From assembly GCA_048013815.1 (NCBI GenBank), contig CM106585.1:2790001-2854000 (forward strand): a DNA stretch of 64,000 nt, in the 5' to 3' direction. The notes under the pieces are model-generated. The model saw only the letters and a list, made by a program, of their open reading frames with translations. It had not been told where the DNA came from and searched no databases. The position numbers and the translations under genes were made by a program. The stretch comes from Setoptus koraiensis (Eukaryota > Arthropoda). Below, one piece after another: positions 23,154 through 34,440 of the stretch; within the stretch, counting starts at the first letter, position 1; each line of letters begins with the position of its first letter.

Positions 23154-25104
23154 ACAAGCTGTCAAACAGCAACAACCTGCTCTGAATACAAATAACTCTC
23201 GAATGGCTGTCACTCGCATTATTATGACACTATGACATTATAACATTATGGCATCGTAACATTGTGAGAGCCAGCTCACCTGTGCGGCTCACTGTGCCAA
23301 GTATCCATATCTAATTGCATTCGGATCACTCGTGATTATGTCGCGCTCCCCCAATTAGTTAATTAGTAATTAATACGGCTCATCGGTCCCATTATGCCAA
23401 TATGTTAGTAAATAATAATGCATGCGACACAAACACTAGAGACACAGGTGAGCACAGGTGAGCTCGACACACATTCGCTGGCGCAAAGTGCAGTCGTCCA
23501 TTGGCTGCTCGAGCAGCCAAAATGGCGCTCGGCTAAAATCGCTCTCTCTCAAATATCTGTCAACCTGTGTCTCGTTGCTCGTTTCTGTCGACTCAATTAC
23601 GCAACCAATCAAAACGCTATCGCCGCGTAACATTTTCAGCAAACAATCAGCACAAAATCAGCGCAAAATCAGCGCAAAATCAGCTCATAATCAGCGATCG
23701 AATCGATTGAGTGTCGCCATCGATTGACTGTAAACAAAAATTGAATGGCAAAACGACGACCTTGTACTTGTTGGCTCGACACTAACGCTGGCCCACTCCC
23801 AATTTCAGTCAATTTATTTCGTTTTGTTTCGTCCGCCAGCATCGACAGCGTTCGTCTCATGCAATTAAGATCAGTTAATTGACACAGGTAACATGCTCAC
23901 AATTAGAGATATGCCGGCAACAATTGTCAACGAATACAGGTGACATTGGCCGCCAGTGATTGGCGCTCGTTCTTTTGCTCGCTTCTTCGTGTTCGACTCG
24001 AAAATCGGTGCGCCAAACATAGTTGCATCTAATCAGTAGGGGGCGCACTGATTTTACATACTAGAGTGCGCTCTAGCCTCTAGAGTCTATAGCTCTTCTG
24101 AGAACATTGAAATAAACTAGTGAAATGACTTGCACAATCGAAAACCGGAAGTCGAGAGTAACACTCACCGCTAGTTCACTGCCAATTGTGGGCGCATCGA
24201 TTAGGGGTGCCCCTGTGAGTGTCACACAGTGTGAGTCTCACACAGTGTGAGAGCAACATTTTCTTGTATTCGTTCGAAAGAAAGGAAATAATAATGCGAT
24301 TTGGCGATCACAAGACGCATGTATCAACAGCGCCGGAGATTCGAGCGAGCAGCGAGAGTCGCTTCGAGGAAGCGAGAGTCGCTATTGGTCGTTGTCGACG
24401 AGTCATTGGCAGCATGATAGGATAACAAACAACAAAAAATACATAGTTTGTTAGTTGTTAGTGGCATGAGTGTTGCCGTGACTTAAAATAGTCGGAATAA
24501 TTAATTTTCAACCATTTTTCAATGGCACTACACGGCAATGTTTGTGCCTGTGCTGAATGAAATAATGTTTGCAATCACTCGACTGCAAGCTATCGTGAAC
24601 CTCGAAAACTTTTGAGTGAAAAGCTTTCACAAGTTGTGACTCACAACTGCTTGATATGTCGCCGACCCGCAAACAAACAAGTGTTGTTGGCCTATGCTAA
24701 TGATAATGATTTGTGATAGTTGTTGTGACACGACTCAATTGGCCCGCCACTTGTTAATCGTTTATTTATGTAGCACCGTTATTTGTGTGTGCAACATGAG
24801 CAATTTCATCGAGATAACCCGTTTGTCGTGGCTGTTGGCGTTGTGTAAAGTTGCCAAGTTTTTGCCCAAAACACAACAACACTTTGGCGAGACACAATAA
24901 TTAGTGGCTCGACAATTGGCGGCTCTAATGAATCAATCTCGCTGCTCATTTAAATGGCAACATTGTGCGCCCGTCGTTTGTCGTAACTAACTTGCGTTGA
25001 CTTGTAGACGGTGCAGCGTGTGACGTGCACCGTTAGCGTCACTGCAATCTCAGTCAATCAGTCTCGGCAACACGGGACAGTTGTCATCTCGGCGCAGTTG
25101 ATAT

Positions 25105-25128
25105 CATATGACTCGTATGATATGAGCA
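25105..25128. repeat. 24-bp exact direct repeat, copy 1 (upstream of cuticle-type gene)
   Basis: Begins CATATGACTCGTATGATATG and continues AGCA. An identical copy lies at 26800-26823. The core is nearly palindromic and contains TGACTC, an AP-1/bZIP-like half site. It sits about 480 bases before the cuticle-type gene start. Confidence 0.8.
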
Positions 25129-25241
25129 CCCAATCAAACAGGTTTGTTTGTTGTTTGCGACGGCCTGACGAAATAAAATATAAAAAGTATAAAACCGACG
25201 GTGCACAGGTGAGCTTTCAGCTCGCTTTCTCGCATTGCTCA

Positions 25242-25293
25242 ATCGTGCATTATCGTGCATTATCGTGCATTATCGTGCATTATCGCGCATTAT
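25242..25293. repeat. 10-bp tandem repeat, five copies (ATCGTGCATT)
   Basis: Five 10-bp units; the fourth has C for T (ATCGCGCATT). It lies 170 bases upstream of the TATA box of the cuticle-type gene. Confidence 0.85.
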
Positions 25294-25463
25294 GGTGTCG
25301 AAATAATAATTATAATTTAACGAAGATTGCAATTGCGAAATGCACGCGCGCGTTGCACGTTGTCACCGATAGTCACTGTTTGTGAGTTGTGAGTCATCGG
25401 CGTCTTGGCGATTCATTGGCGCTTGGCGTTTCTGTGCGCTTGCATCAGATTGCCACAAACGAG

Positions 25464-25471
25464 TATAAATA
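25464..25471 (+). promoter_or_regulatory. TATA box (TATAAATA) of the cuticle-type gene
   Basis: A clean TATAAATA 113 bases upstream of the ATG. An initiator-like TCACCATTCGC follows about 30 bases downstream (near 25495), giving a 5' UTR of about 90 bases rich in CAA/CCAAC. Confidence 0.65.
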
Positions 25472-25583
25472 GCGCGCCGAGTTTGCTTGCAAAGTCACCA
25501 TTCGCTCTCAGCAACCAAACTGAAACAACCAACCAACAAACAACCAACAACAACCAACCAAAACCAAACCAAATCAAATCACA

Positions 25584-25927
25584 ATGTCCAAAGCAATCGT
25601 AAGTTGCCGGCAACGGCGCAAATTACCAAAATTTTGGTCCAAAAACCAATGCCAATTAATTGCTCAATATCGACTCCAGTCTAACCCCAATTGTCACCAA
25701 TTGTTTCCCGAATTCAGATCATTCTCGCCATCGTGGCCGCTTTCGTCGCCGTTGCCTCTGGCCAGGTTTACTACGGTGCGGCCTACCCATCGGCCTACGG
25801 AACCTACGGATACGCTTCCGTGCCAACGGCAGCAGTGGCCTCGCCCGTGATCGCGAGCGCCCCGGTGGCATCGTACGGATACGCGGCGGCCGCTTACCCG
25901 TCGGCTGCGTACATCTTGAAGAAGTGA
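25584..25927 (+). CDS. Small secreted Ala/Tyr/Val-rich cuticle-type protein (74 aa), two exons
   Basis: Exon 1 (25584-25598) encodes only MSKAI and ends at a GTAAGT donor. The 119-bp intron ends TTCAG, and exon 2 (25718-25927) carries the rest. The joined protein starts with a signal peptide (MSKAIIILAIVAAFVAVASG) and continues QVYYGAAYPSAYGTYGYASV with repeated AxxYP, SAP and YGYA motifs, ending in a Lys-Lys. A tiny first exon cutting the signal peptide near its start is the usual layout of arthropod cuticle protein genes. The composition (Ala, Tyr, Val, Ser, Gly; no Cys) fits a low-complexity cuticular or silk-like structural protein; no chitin-binding R&R domain is visible. Overlapping poly(A) signals follow at 25935-25944. 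Confidence 0.8.
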
Positions 25928-26799
25928 GCAGATAAATAAATAAAGCGCCCTCTTCCTTTAAACAAGTGTAAATAGGGCTCGACGATGAACGAAACAGCAA
26001 TCATCGGCCAATTGGCATGTGACGAGGTGCGTCGCTAACAGCGACCACACCGGCTCACTGGCAAATTGCTAGCAGCAATGTATGTACACTGTATGTTAAT
26101 AAACTGTCAATCGCAAATACCATATCGCACGCGAGCACAATTACTAATTGTCAATTAGTGACCATTGCCATCCAGTGATTTATTTGAATAATTAGCGCCA
26201 CTGAGTAACTAGCGCTGGCGCTTGGTGGCCGATCGAGCGCCGACTCCGCCGGCTGCAGACTGACCATCACGAAAGTGACGCTTGCCGTCGGCACTCAGCA
26301 ATTCGTATTGAGCTGTGACTTGTATTGAGCTGTGTGATTCGTATTGGTGTTACGTAATGGTGCGGTTGCGGCCGATCGGCGCTCATCAAACAGCGCCGAC
26401 GATGGCGAGCCGAGGGTGGCGAGCGTGAGCCGGTGTCCAGTTTGCGTGGCTTGCGATGAAATAATTGAAATCAATCGCGGCGATGCCATTAGTATGTTTC
26501 GCCTCTGGCCGGCCGGCCGTGTGTCGACGAGCCGGCCAGAGCCAGCGAGCGCAAACGAGAGCCAGCGAGAGCAAACGAGAGAAAATTCAAGAGTAAACAA
26601 CAAGGCAACAATATTACAGGTGAGCGAGTTGCGCAGGCCGTTCGTGGCCGGCGCGCCGATCGCAAAATGACCTAATTATTGCGGCAACGGCGCCAGTCTT
26701 AACTCAATTAAATTTGGCCTCATTGGCTCGACTCGAGCCGCTCGAGTCATGGAGCCGGCTGCCAGTTGGCGCTCGCTTCGATGGCGATGCGCTGGTGGC

Positions 26800-26823
26800 C
26801 ATATGACTCGTATGATATGAGCA
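26800..26823. repeat. 24-bp exact direct repeat, copy 2 (downstream of cuticle-type gene)
   Basis: Identical over 24 bases to 25105-25128 and in the same orientation. By chance such a match within 64 kb is very unlikely, so it is a copied or selected element. Confidence 0.8.
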
Positions 26824-27483
26824 AGGCGCAATCGCATGATTCGTGACTCGAAGCGTGATTACGGCCGCCGCTGCTGCCAGCCTTACATACAAATATATAT
26901 GTTTATGTGTATTTATTGCCATTATGCCGAGATTTACCATTATCGCGCTCACACTGGCCGGCGCACTCTGGCCAGCGCATTCAAATTGGCCGAGCCGCCG
27001 TTGGCCAGCCGAGCGGCGGCAAGTTGCCCGAATGGCGACAGGCGGCCGAGCGACTCAAGAAAGTTGCTCGAAAGTTTTATTTGCCGCTGCGAGACAAACA
27101 GTGCGCATGTATGAATTAGTTTGGCGTTGTTGTCGAGTCGCCATTTACAGTTGTCCATTTATAGCGGCCGGCAAGTGAAAAAGCCACTGCGAGCCAACAC
27201 TCACCTGTGGCTACCTGTGGATGTTGCGCCACCGGCCGCCAGTAAACACACCAATAAACACTGACCGCTAGCGCGCCCATCTTTTCGGCGGCGCTCTCTC
27301 TGCGCAGCGCCCAATCCGCCAATCGACGGGCCGGTCGGCGAGACACAAGGCCGCGCTTGTGTCTGGCCACTCGCCACGGCGCAAAACAAACACCGGCCCG
27401 CCGGACAGGTGACGGGCAACAGCGACGGGTAATTGGGGGCTGCTGCGGCGATACGAGCGACTGCTCACGCAAACAGGTATGAC

Positions 27484-27951
27484 TAGGGCCAACAGAATCG
27501 GTTATTAACCGATTCGGTTCTAGCCAGGGGAAAACTCTGAAACTTCGTATTCGAGCAAAACAAGCATAGATAAGTCGTTTGAGGGGCACTTGTTTCCACC
27601 GAAATCACCGAATTTGTCAGATTTTTCCCATAACTACCGAAAATCCGTCGCCTGGCGTGAACACACAAATAGGCATAGGAATTGAAAAATCTGCCAGACT
27701 GACAGACGCTTGCATTACATTACATGCTTCAAAGCGGCTGGCGCTCACAAACACTCAATTCTATGCTAAAGTTTCAAATCTTTTAGGTCTATTTATCTGT
27801 CGTGGAAGGAGCGCGAAAAAATTTCAACGGTTTTTTGTTGCTATCCATGAGCAAAATGTATGTTTCTACCGATTACTACCGAAAAAACCCAGGTTTCTGA
27901 ATGATTTCTACCGATTTAGGGCGAAAATAACTACCGATTCTGTTGGCCCTA
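27484..27951. mobile_element. hAT-type non-autonomous DNA transposon (MITE), 468 bp
   Basis: The ends are inverted repeats: TAGGGCCAACAGAATCGGT on the left and its exact complement on the right. They are flanked by a perfect 8-bp target duplication GGTATGAC (27476-27483 and 27952-27959). An 8-bp duplication with short TIRs starting T/CAGGG is the hAT signature. Inside, ACCGA/ACCGAT recurs near both ends (for example at 27598, 27636, 27869, 27880, 27910, 27934), like the subterminal transposase-binding repeats of hAT elements. There is no transposase frame, so it would need a partner in trans. Perfect TSD and 19-bp TIRs indicate a young insertion. Confidence 0.88.
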
Positions 27952-28174
27952 GGTATGACCGAATATGCAAACAGATCCGACCAAACGCACAAACAGATCT
28001 GACCAAATAGACGGACGAATGCGAGCGAAACGCAAACGGAAATGAGCGAAATGCAAAAGGAATTGAGCGAAATGCAGACAGATGCGAGCCAAGTACAAAT
28101 CTGAATTTACAAGTCCGAATTTAATTCTCGTCGAAGAGGGGCGCCAATCAATTGCAGACACCGTGACACAATGA

Positions 28175-28880
28175 CTACGTCTCGTCGGCCGAATCCTGCT
28201 GACTAGATGATGGCGCCTCGGAGTGCGCATCCGCATCGCTGGCGTCGGCCGCCTGTTGCTCGTCGTGCCCGTACTGGCCCGGCCCGGACTGCGCCCACTC
28301 GGCGGCCCCGTCGGCAAGCCCGCGCGACTCCCCGCCCAAATCAATGTCCGCATAATCCTGCTCTTCGGGCTGGTCGGCCGTCTCTATCTGTTCGCTGGCC
28401 GTGCTGTCGTAGTCGGTGTCCGCGCTGGCCGTGTCGCCGCCCCCGTCGGCCGCTTGTTGATCGGCCGAGTCCGCGTCGCCCTCCACGATCTCGATGGCCG
28501 GCTCCTCGGCGCCGTGCACAACGGCGCTCAGGTCGGCCAATGTCACCGGACTGTAATTTTGGCCGCCGGCGTCGCCCTCGTCGCCCGTGTGCTCAAGCCG
28601 CGATTGGGCGTCCTGTGCCGCTTGCTGCTGCTGCTGGCCCTGCTGCAATCGTTGGCGCATGAGCGCGTACACGGCCGGATGTTGCATGAGGTGGCGCTCG
28701 TAGAGGGCCCGTTCGGCGGCGGCCGCCGCGCTAGAGTTATAAATAGGGTACTGGTGCTGGTGCAGCAGGGTATCGAGGGCGGCACCGGCGGAAATTGCGG
28801 GCTGCTGCCGCTGCTGACTTTCGATGCGGCGCCTCAGCAATTGCTGCAGGTGACTCAGCTCTCGCTGTCGTTGCTGCTGC

Positions 28881-28962
<82 letters not shown>

Positions 28963-30541
28963 GCTTCCGCTGTTGCTGTTGTTGCTGCTGTCGTTGCTGC
29001 TGTTGTTGTAGTTGTAGTTGCTGCTGCTGTGTGCTGGCGGCGTAGGCCGCCAGCACGCCGCCCAGACCGATTGCGGGCACGGGCGGCGGGCCGGCGCCCG
29101 CCTGTGGCGAATGGCGGCCGTACAGCGACGGCTGCAGCGTCGTGGGCACTGCGTATTTGTGGTGGTTGGCACGTTGGTTGTGGTCAGCGAGAGTCGCCTG
29201 CTGCAACTGCTTGTATTTGGCTGTGTCTAGGTACTGGGGGGTCATGGCGAGCTGGTGCTGCTGCTGGTGGGGGTCACCGTTGGCGGGGGCGGGGGCGGCG
29301 CGCAGCACCAGGTAAGAGCAGAGGGCGACGCTCAGCAATAGGGCCAATATTAGGAACGCTAGGGCAATCACTCGCAGACGGTTGAGCCATCTCATTGGGG
29401 CCATCGCAAACAATTTGTGCACGTTGCTGTTGACGTGGTGCTCGTGTTGTGGCTGGTTGTTGCGGTTGTTGTCGGCTGGCGACGACGACGAGTCTCGGGC
29501 GTCGTCGCTGTCCGACGACGAGCCGGCCATTGGCACGCTGTTTGTGTTGTTGTTGTGCAATTTGTAGTTGTTGCTGGCCGCTTGATGCTTGTTATTTGGC
29601 GGCGACGACAGGTGACTGGCGCTTGCCGGACACAGGGCGCTCGCGTTGGCCGTTGTATGGTGAAAAGCGTTCGCTTTGATCATGATTGACGACTGTTTGT
29701 CTCGGTAATTTTGTGCCCGTGGCTGGCCGTTGTTGTTGTTGTTGTTGCTGTTGTTGTTGTTGCTGGTGTTGCTGTCGCCGCTGGTGAGGCCGCTCGTGCA
29801 CACTCTCATTTGATGGGCCCTCGAACAGGTGAGCCAGCGATAGCATGCCGCAACGACGCCTGTCGGCCTGCCGCTGCCGCTCGAGCGCTCGCTTCTGCGC
29901 TGACCTCTGGCCGGTTTGCTCACCTTGGCTGCTAGCGGCTGCCTGAATTGAGTGATTTGGTTTGATTGATTTGATTGGCTCGATTGGCAGCAGTGGCACA
30001 ATGTTTGCTGCACAATGGGCTGCTTTGGGTCGACTTGGCTTTGGCTTGACGGGCTCGACGACTTCGATTGGGGCGACACAAGCGGCTTGGCATTGAGGCA
30101 CGTGGAGGCCGCGTGAAAGGGATTTAAATTGGCCTGATATTCTGGCGAGTTGTAGGCCTCGTTGATGTCGCGATAGCAGCAATTTATGGCCTGTTGATTG
30201 TGTGCTTGTTGCTGTTGTTGTTGTTGTTGCTGTTGCTGCGGTTGTTGCTTGTGCGACGCCAAATGAAAATTGTTGTTTGTCTGGTGGTCAAACGGCAGCA
30301 GAAGTCGCTTGTCTAACGGTTGAACCGCCTGAGCGCTCTTACAGGTGCCATGATGATGGGCCTTTTTGGCAGCTTCGCTGGAGCGACCTTCGAGCTTGCC
30401 GTTGCTGCTGCTGTTGTTGTTGCTGTCGCTGTTGTTGTTGGCTGTCAGTTGTGACTTTTGTTTGTAGCATCGCTGCTGCTTATCGGCCGCTTGAGACGGA
30501 CTGTTGTTGTTGTTGCAATTGTTAATTGATGCTGCTGCCAT
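28175..30541 (-). CDS. Polyglutamine type II single-pass membrane protein (788 aa), unrecognised
   Basis: A single long frame from ATG (30541) to stop. Residues 1-380 are a long, mostly polar N-terminal region with Asn, Gln and Ser runs and basic stretches. A single hydrophobic span (VIALAFLILALLLSVALCSY) lies at about 391-413, preceded by basic RWLNRLR and with no earlier signal peptide, so the topology is type II (N-in). The outer part has PP/Gly segments, a near-pure Gln run (genomic 28879-28990, about residues 517-555), a charged helix (RELSHLQQLLRRRIESQQRQ), a YPIYNSS...ERALYERHL block and an acidic Asp/Glu/Ser C-terminus. No TNF, protease or other folded domain is recognised. A missed splice that adds a C-terminal domain cannot be excluded. 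The antisense strand carries long Leu/Val/Cys-rich frames that are shadows of the triplet repeats. Confidence 0.68.
28879..28966. repeat. (TTG)n trinucleotide array inside the polyglutamine gene
   Basis: About 28 uninterrupted TTG units (CAA on the coding strand), bordered by mixed CTG/TTG. A pure CAA run is more expansion-prone than mixed codons, so length polymorphism is expected. Confidence 0.9.
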
Positions 30542-31494
30542 CTGATTAATTGATTAATTGATGCACACACACACACACACACAATAAGACAGAGACTTTT
30601 TGTTGACGGTTTATTTGCGTCCCTCACTGACAGCTACTCACTGAGTACTCAGGCACTGAACTAATTTGTTGTTGCGTCAATCATACGCAGTGTGTGTGTG
30701 TGTCATTAGCAGCAGCGAACGTGACTTCCTCTTGATTAGGCAAAAACAATGACTAATGGACACACAATGGACAATCGGTTTGGTTGCGTTGCTGCGTCGA
30801 AGTGGCCATCGCTGTATCAATTGCACTGCACCAAAAATGCCGTTATGTTGCCGTTTTCTGACACACACACACGCTTCAATATCACTCAAGACAATCGCCA
30901 GTAGATCACACACACAATCTGAGTTGTGAGTGTCCGTTACACAGACACTGTTACACAGAGATTGACATAAATCAGCTGTTGGACGTTGATTGGCCAGGCC
31001 AGTGGTGCGCTGACGCTTGTGAGCCGATCAGCTGTTGCTAGTTGTCAGTTGCCAGTTGTCAGTCGCCAGTTGTCAGTTGTCGGTCGCCAGTTGTCAGTTG
31101 GCTAAAAATACAGTCAGTCGGTCACACTGGCCGCGCTGTGAGTGTCTCACAAAGCACATGACAGACCATATGAGAGCAGTGTGTCATACGGTGAGACTCT
31201 CACCAGACGGCCGTTGGCTGTCACATCCCTCTGGCCACAGCAACCACAACCACGCCAGCGCTAACCACAGCAGCAACAGCAACAACAACAGCAACAGCAA
31301 CAGCAACAGCAACAACAGCGACTGCCGAATAGACAGATAATGCCGCTGCTAATGTGCAGTAACAAGAGTGGGAGAGGAGAAAGTAAACGGCGCTAAACGG
31401 TGTCTCAGGTGTGTTGCGTCACCTGAGACACTTGTCACAAAACACCTGTTAGCACAATGAGATTTGTGTTTTATTTCTCGCCACTGTGCCCCAC

Positions 31495-31553
31495 AAGTCG
31501 CACAAGTCTCGCAAGTCTCGCAAGTCTCGCAAGTCTCGCAAGTCTCATAAGTC
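31495..31553. repeat. 9-bp tandem repeat, about six copies (AAGTCTCGC)
   Basis: Four identical AAGTCTCGC units bordered by AAGTCGCAC and AAGTCTCAT. The 9-bp period keeps frame, so it produces a KSR/SLA repeat peptide, but there is no gene around it. Confidence 0.88.
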
Positions 31554-34339
31554 AAGTGTGGGCAACGCCGCGAGACTCGCCGAGACATTGGACGAGATTC
31601 AAAGCGGCGTTGCGCAACGGCCAGCGCAGTGTCGCGCCGCACAAGGTGACATTACCAGCGGCGTTACGTAACGTTGGCCAGCACACATTGCGGCGCCGTT
31701 GGTATACTAATAATGTGCTGATAACATATCACTGATATCACTGGCGTCGCTGGCATCGCTGGCACCGCTGGTTTGAGTATATTATTAGTATATTACAGGT
31801 GTATTATTAGTGGATTATCGGCGCAGTGAGAAAGGACGAGCGAGCGTGAAAGGTCTCACACAGTGAGTGCCAACGCCGGCCAATAGCGGCCGGCCGATGC
31901 CAGCCAGCGGCGTGTCTAGACTCTAGCGCCGCGAATGTTTGTATGACAGTGGCCATATCACTGAGTTGAGTTAGCCGCAAACAACAACAACAAAGTTGAT
32001 TACCAATAAGTTACCTGTTGGCTGGGCGACGCTGTTGCAATTTGATTGAACAGCCTCAAATGTCATCAGAGGCACCATGTCAGAGTGGCCACAAGCAAGC
32101 GGCTGCCGCCAGCCGGCCGGCCGGCCGGCCAAAATGAAGAATTGCAATGCCAATCGGTTAGTGCGATTCGCATTTCCAATTGGCCAGACCCCGTTACTCA
32201 ACTAACGGCGTTAGTTGAGTTAGTTGCGGGAGAGTTGCAAATCACAGTGGCGCACATCATCACACAGTTTTGTTGCATACAAGTTGCAGTTACACAGACA
32301 ACATTACGTAAGTTGTGTGTGTTACAAGGCCGACACACACACACACACTCAGGTGAGTTGCATCATTAAATGATGATGATCGCTGCTTGCCGGCGCCACA
32401 TTAAAGAGTCATTGACCGTTTGCCGGCGCGCTTGCCGTACCGTCCAATTGATTGGCTTCGTTGGTTGGCATCGCATCATCTGAGGCTTTTCTGTGTCTTC
32501 TGTTTCGGGCGCTCGCTCATTCCGAGGCGCCCGAACACAAGACGCGATAAGCAAGACGCGATAAGCGAGACACAAGCGGCGAGCGGCGAGAGGCAAGGGA
32601 GCCACAGAAAGAAGGCAAAACGAACGGCGATAAAGGGGAACGTTCGCAAACAAACACAGGCCAGCTAAACGTTTAGGCCAACGGTTTGAGCCGGGCCTGA
32701 ACACAGTGCGCATCGCACATTACGCATTGCCAACGCCAGGCCAACAAGTGCAAGCGAACGCCAATAAACGAACGACGGCTTACGTAAGACAGTGGCCAAT
32801 TGTGGAGCTCTTACGTAATGTTACGGCATAGCAATATAATGGCAACAACATAAGACATAAGCACAGCAATGGATAACGGGCCAATTTAGAGAGAGAGAGA
32901 GAGCCTTTTGCTGCCAATTGATACAGCCAGTTTGTTAGTTAGTGTCAGTCGGTCGCCCATTGAGCAGTTTTGGCGGCGACCAAAAACAACTGACCACTGG
33001 CCATTGTGTGAGGGTGTGAGCTAATCGATGGCTGGCGCCCATTGGCTCGCAATCGATCCGATCGGCGCCGATCAAATTAGCCGGCGGCAGCCATTGTGCC
33101 ATTGTGTGCCATTGTGCCGATGCTGCTATCGTCTCGCAGCGGCAGCCGAACACTGGCGAAAACACTGGCGAAAACAACAACTACAACAGCAACAACAACT
33201 ACAACAGCAGCAACAGCAACGGCGGCAACAACAACGACAACAACAACAGCAACAGGTGAATCTCGGTGTTGCCGGCGCTGGCCGGTCATTTGCATACGCT
33301 TCGCATGGCCGTAATTCAATCACTGTGGCCGCTTTGTCGTGTGCCCAATCTCGGTGCGCGACACACTCTCAGAAACACTGTCAGAAGCGTTCTCAGAAAG
33401 GCTCTCAGAAAGGCTCTCAGAAACATTCTTGGAAACACCGAGTTCGGCTCGACACACACACACACTGACGACTGTGTTGTGAGACTTGTAAGCCGGCTAA
33501 TAATGTCATTAGTGTCTAGACGCACACACACACACGAGACAGGTGAATCTCGAGATTGGTGGCGTTTTCAAGGCTGACAAACTTGTCATGTTGTTCGCCA
33601 ATCGGACACAACACACACGCACACGCACACAAGTTACGTAAGGCCATTGTTGTTTGCAACAACAGACGATTACGTGTGCGGCTGGTGTTTCTATTAGGGG
33701 CTTGCTTCTATTTAAATTTGGATGTATGCGCGGCCAGCCTGACAGTGTCAGGCTGACACTGGCTGCGAGTGCGGGCGCCACAGGTTGTTGGCTCCTTGGC
33801 CAGGCTTTGAGCGAGTGTGTTTGCTAGTATCGCTGGCGAGCAAGTTGGTGGCAGCAGTTTGGGCGTTGGATGGTCAACAGGTTGGCACAGCCCGCAAGCC
33901 TGTTTGTGTGAGCGAGCCTAATTTACAACTTGCGCAATCTGCAACAGCAACAGCAACAACAACATCAGCAGCAACAACAACAACAACATCAGCAGCAACA
34001 ACAACAACAACACCGACAGCGACTACACTTATCGAGATCGACAACAAAAGATGAGCCCCGTATTGATGCCAGTCAGCCAGCCCTGGCGGAATAACTGAGC
34101 AGCTTACAAGTTGTTAGCCGGGCAAGCGGTTCAATTGCGCTCGGCAAGCCAACAGCGAGCTTGCCAGCGAGCTCGCCAAAGAGGGGAGAGAGAGAGAGAG
34201 TGGCCAAGGTGGAGATTGCCGCTATCAAATGATGACGCCATTGAAGGCGGATAGACATATTTAGCGAGCGTTTGCAGTGTTTGGCGAGTGTGTCTATATC
34301 GGGCAATGTTGCAATTTGCTTGTTTATTTTATTGTTGTT

Positions 34340-34440
34340 GTTATTGTTGTGCCGTTGTTGTTGCTGCTGTTGCTGCTGTTGCTGCTGTTGTTGCTGCTGT
34401 TGTTGCTGCTGTTGTTGCTGCTGTCGTTGCTGCTGCCACT
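34340..34440. repeat. TTG/CTG trinucleotide tract
   Basis: About 100 bases of TTG and CTG triplets in a repeating TTGTTGCTGCTG pattern, ending in CTGCCACTT. Confidence 0.85.

Larger units (their letters stand above)
22887..25583. other. Intergenic stretch between divergent genes
   Basis: No credible coding frame. It holds the putative promoters of the minus-strand precursor (TATA-like at 23146) and of the plus-strand cuticle-type gene (TATA at 25464), plus small direct repeats (AAAATCAGCG units near 23650; ATCGTGCATT units at 25242) and repeated CACACAGTGTGAG near 24225. Confidence 0.5.
25928..28174. other. Intergenic stretch with poly(A) signals, the second 24-bp motif and a hAT MITE
   Basis: AATAAA hexamers at 25935-25944 serve the cuticle-type gene. 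The rest has no credible gene; it contains the second 24-bp motif copy (26800) and a 468-bp transposon (27484). Confidence 0.5.

Noticed and set aside
28223-29011. Long Leu-rich plus-strand frame
   Set aside because: Antisense of the CAA/CAG polyglutamine tract of the minus-strand gene; a repeat shadow.
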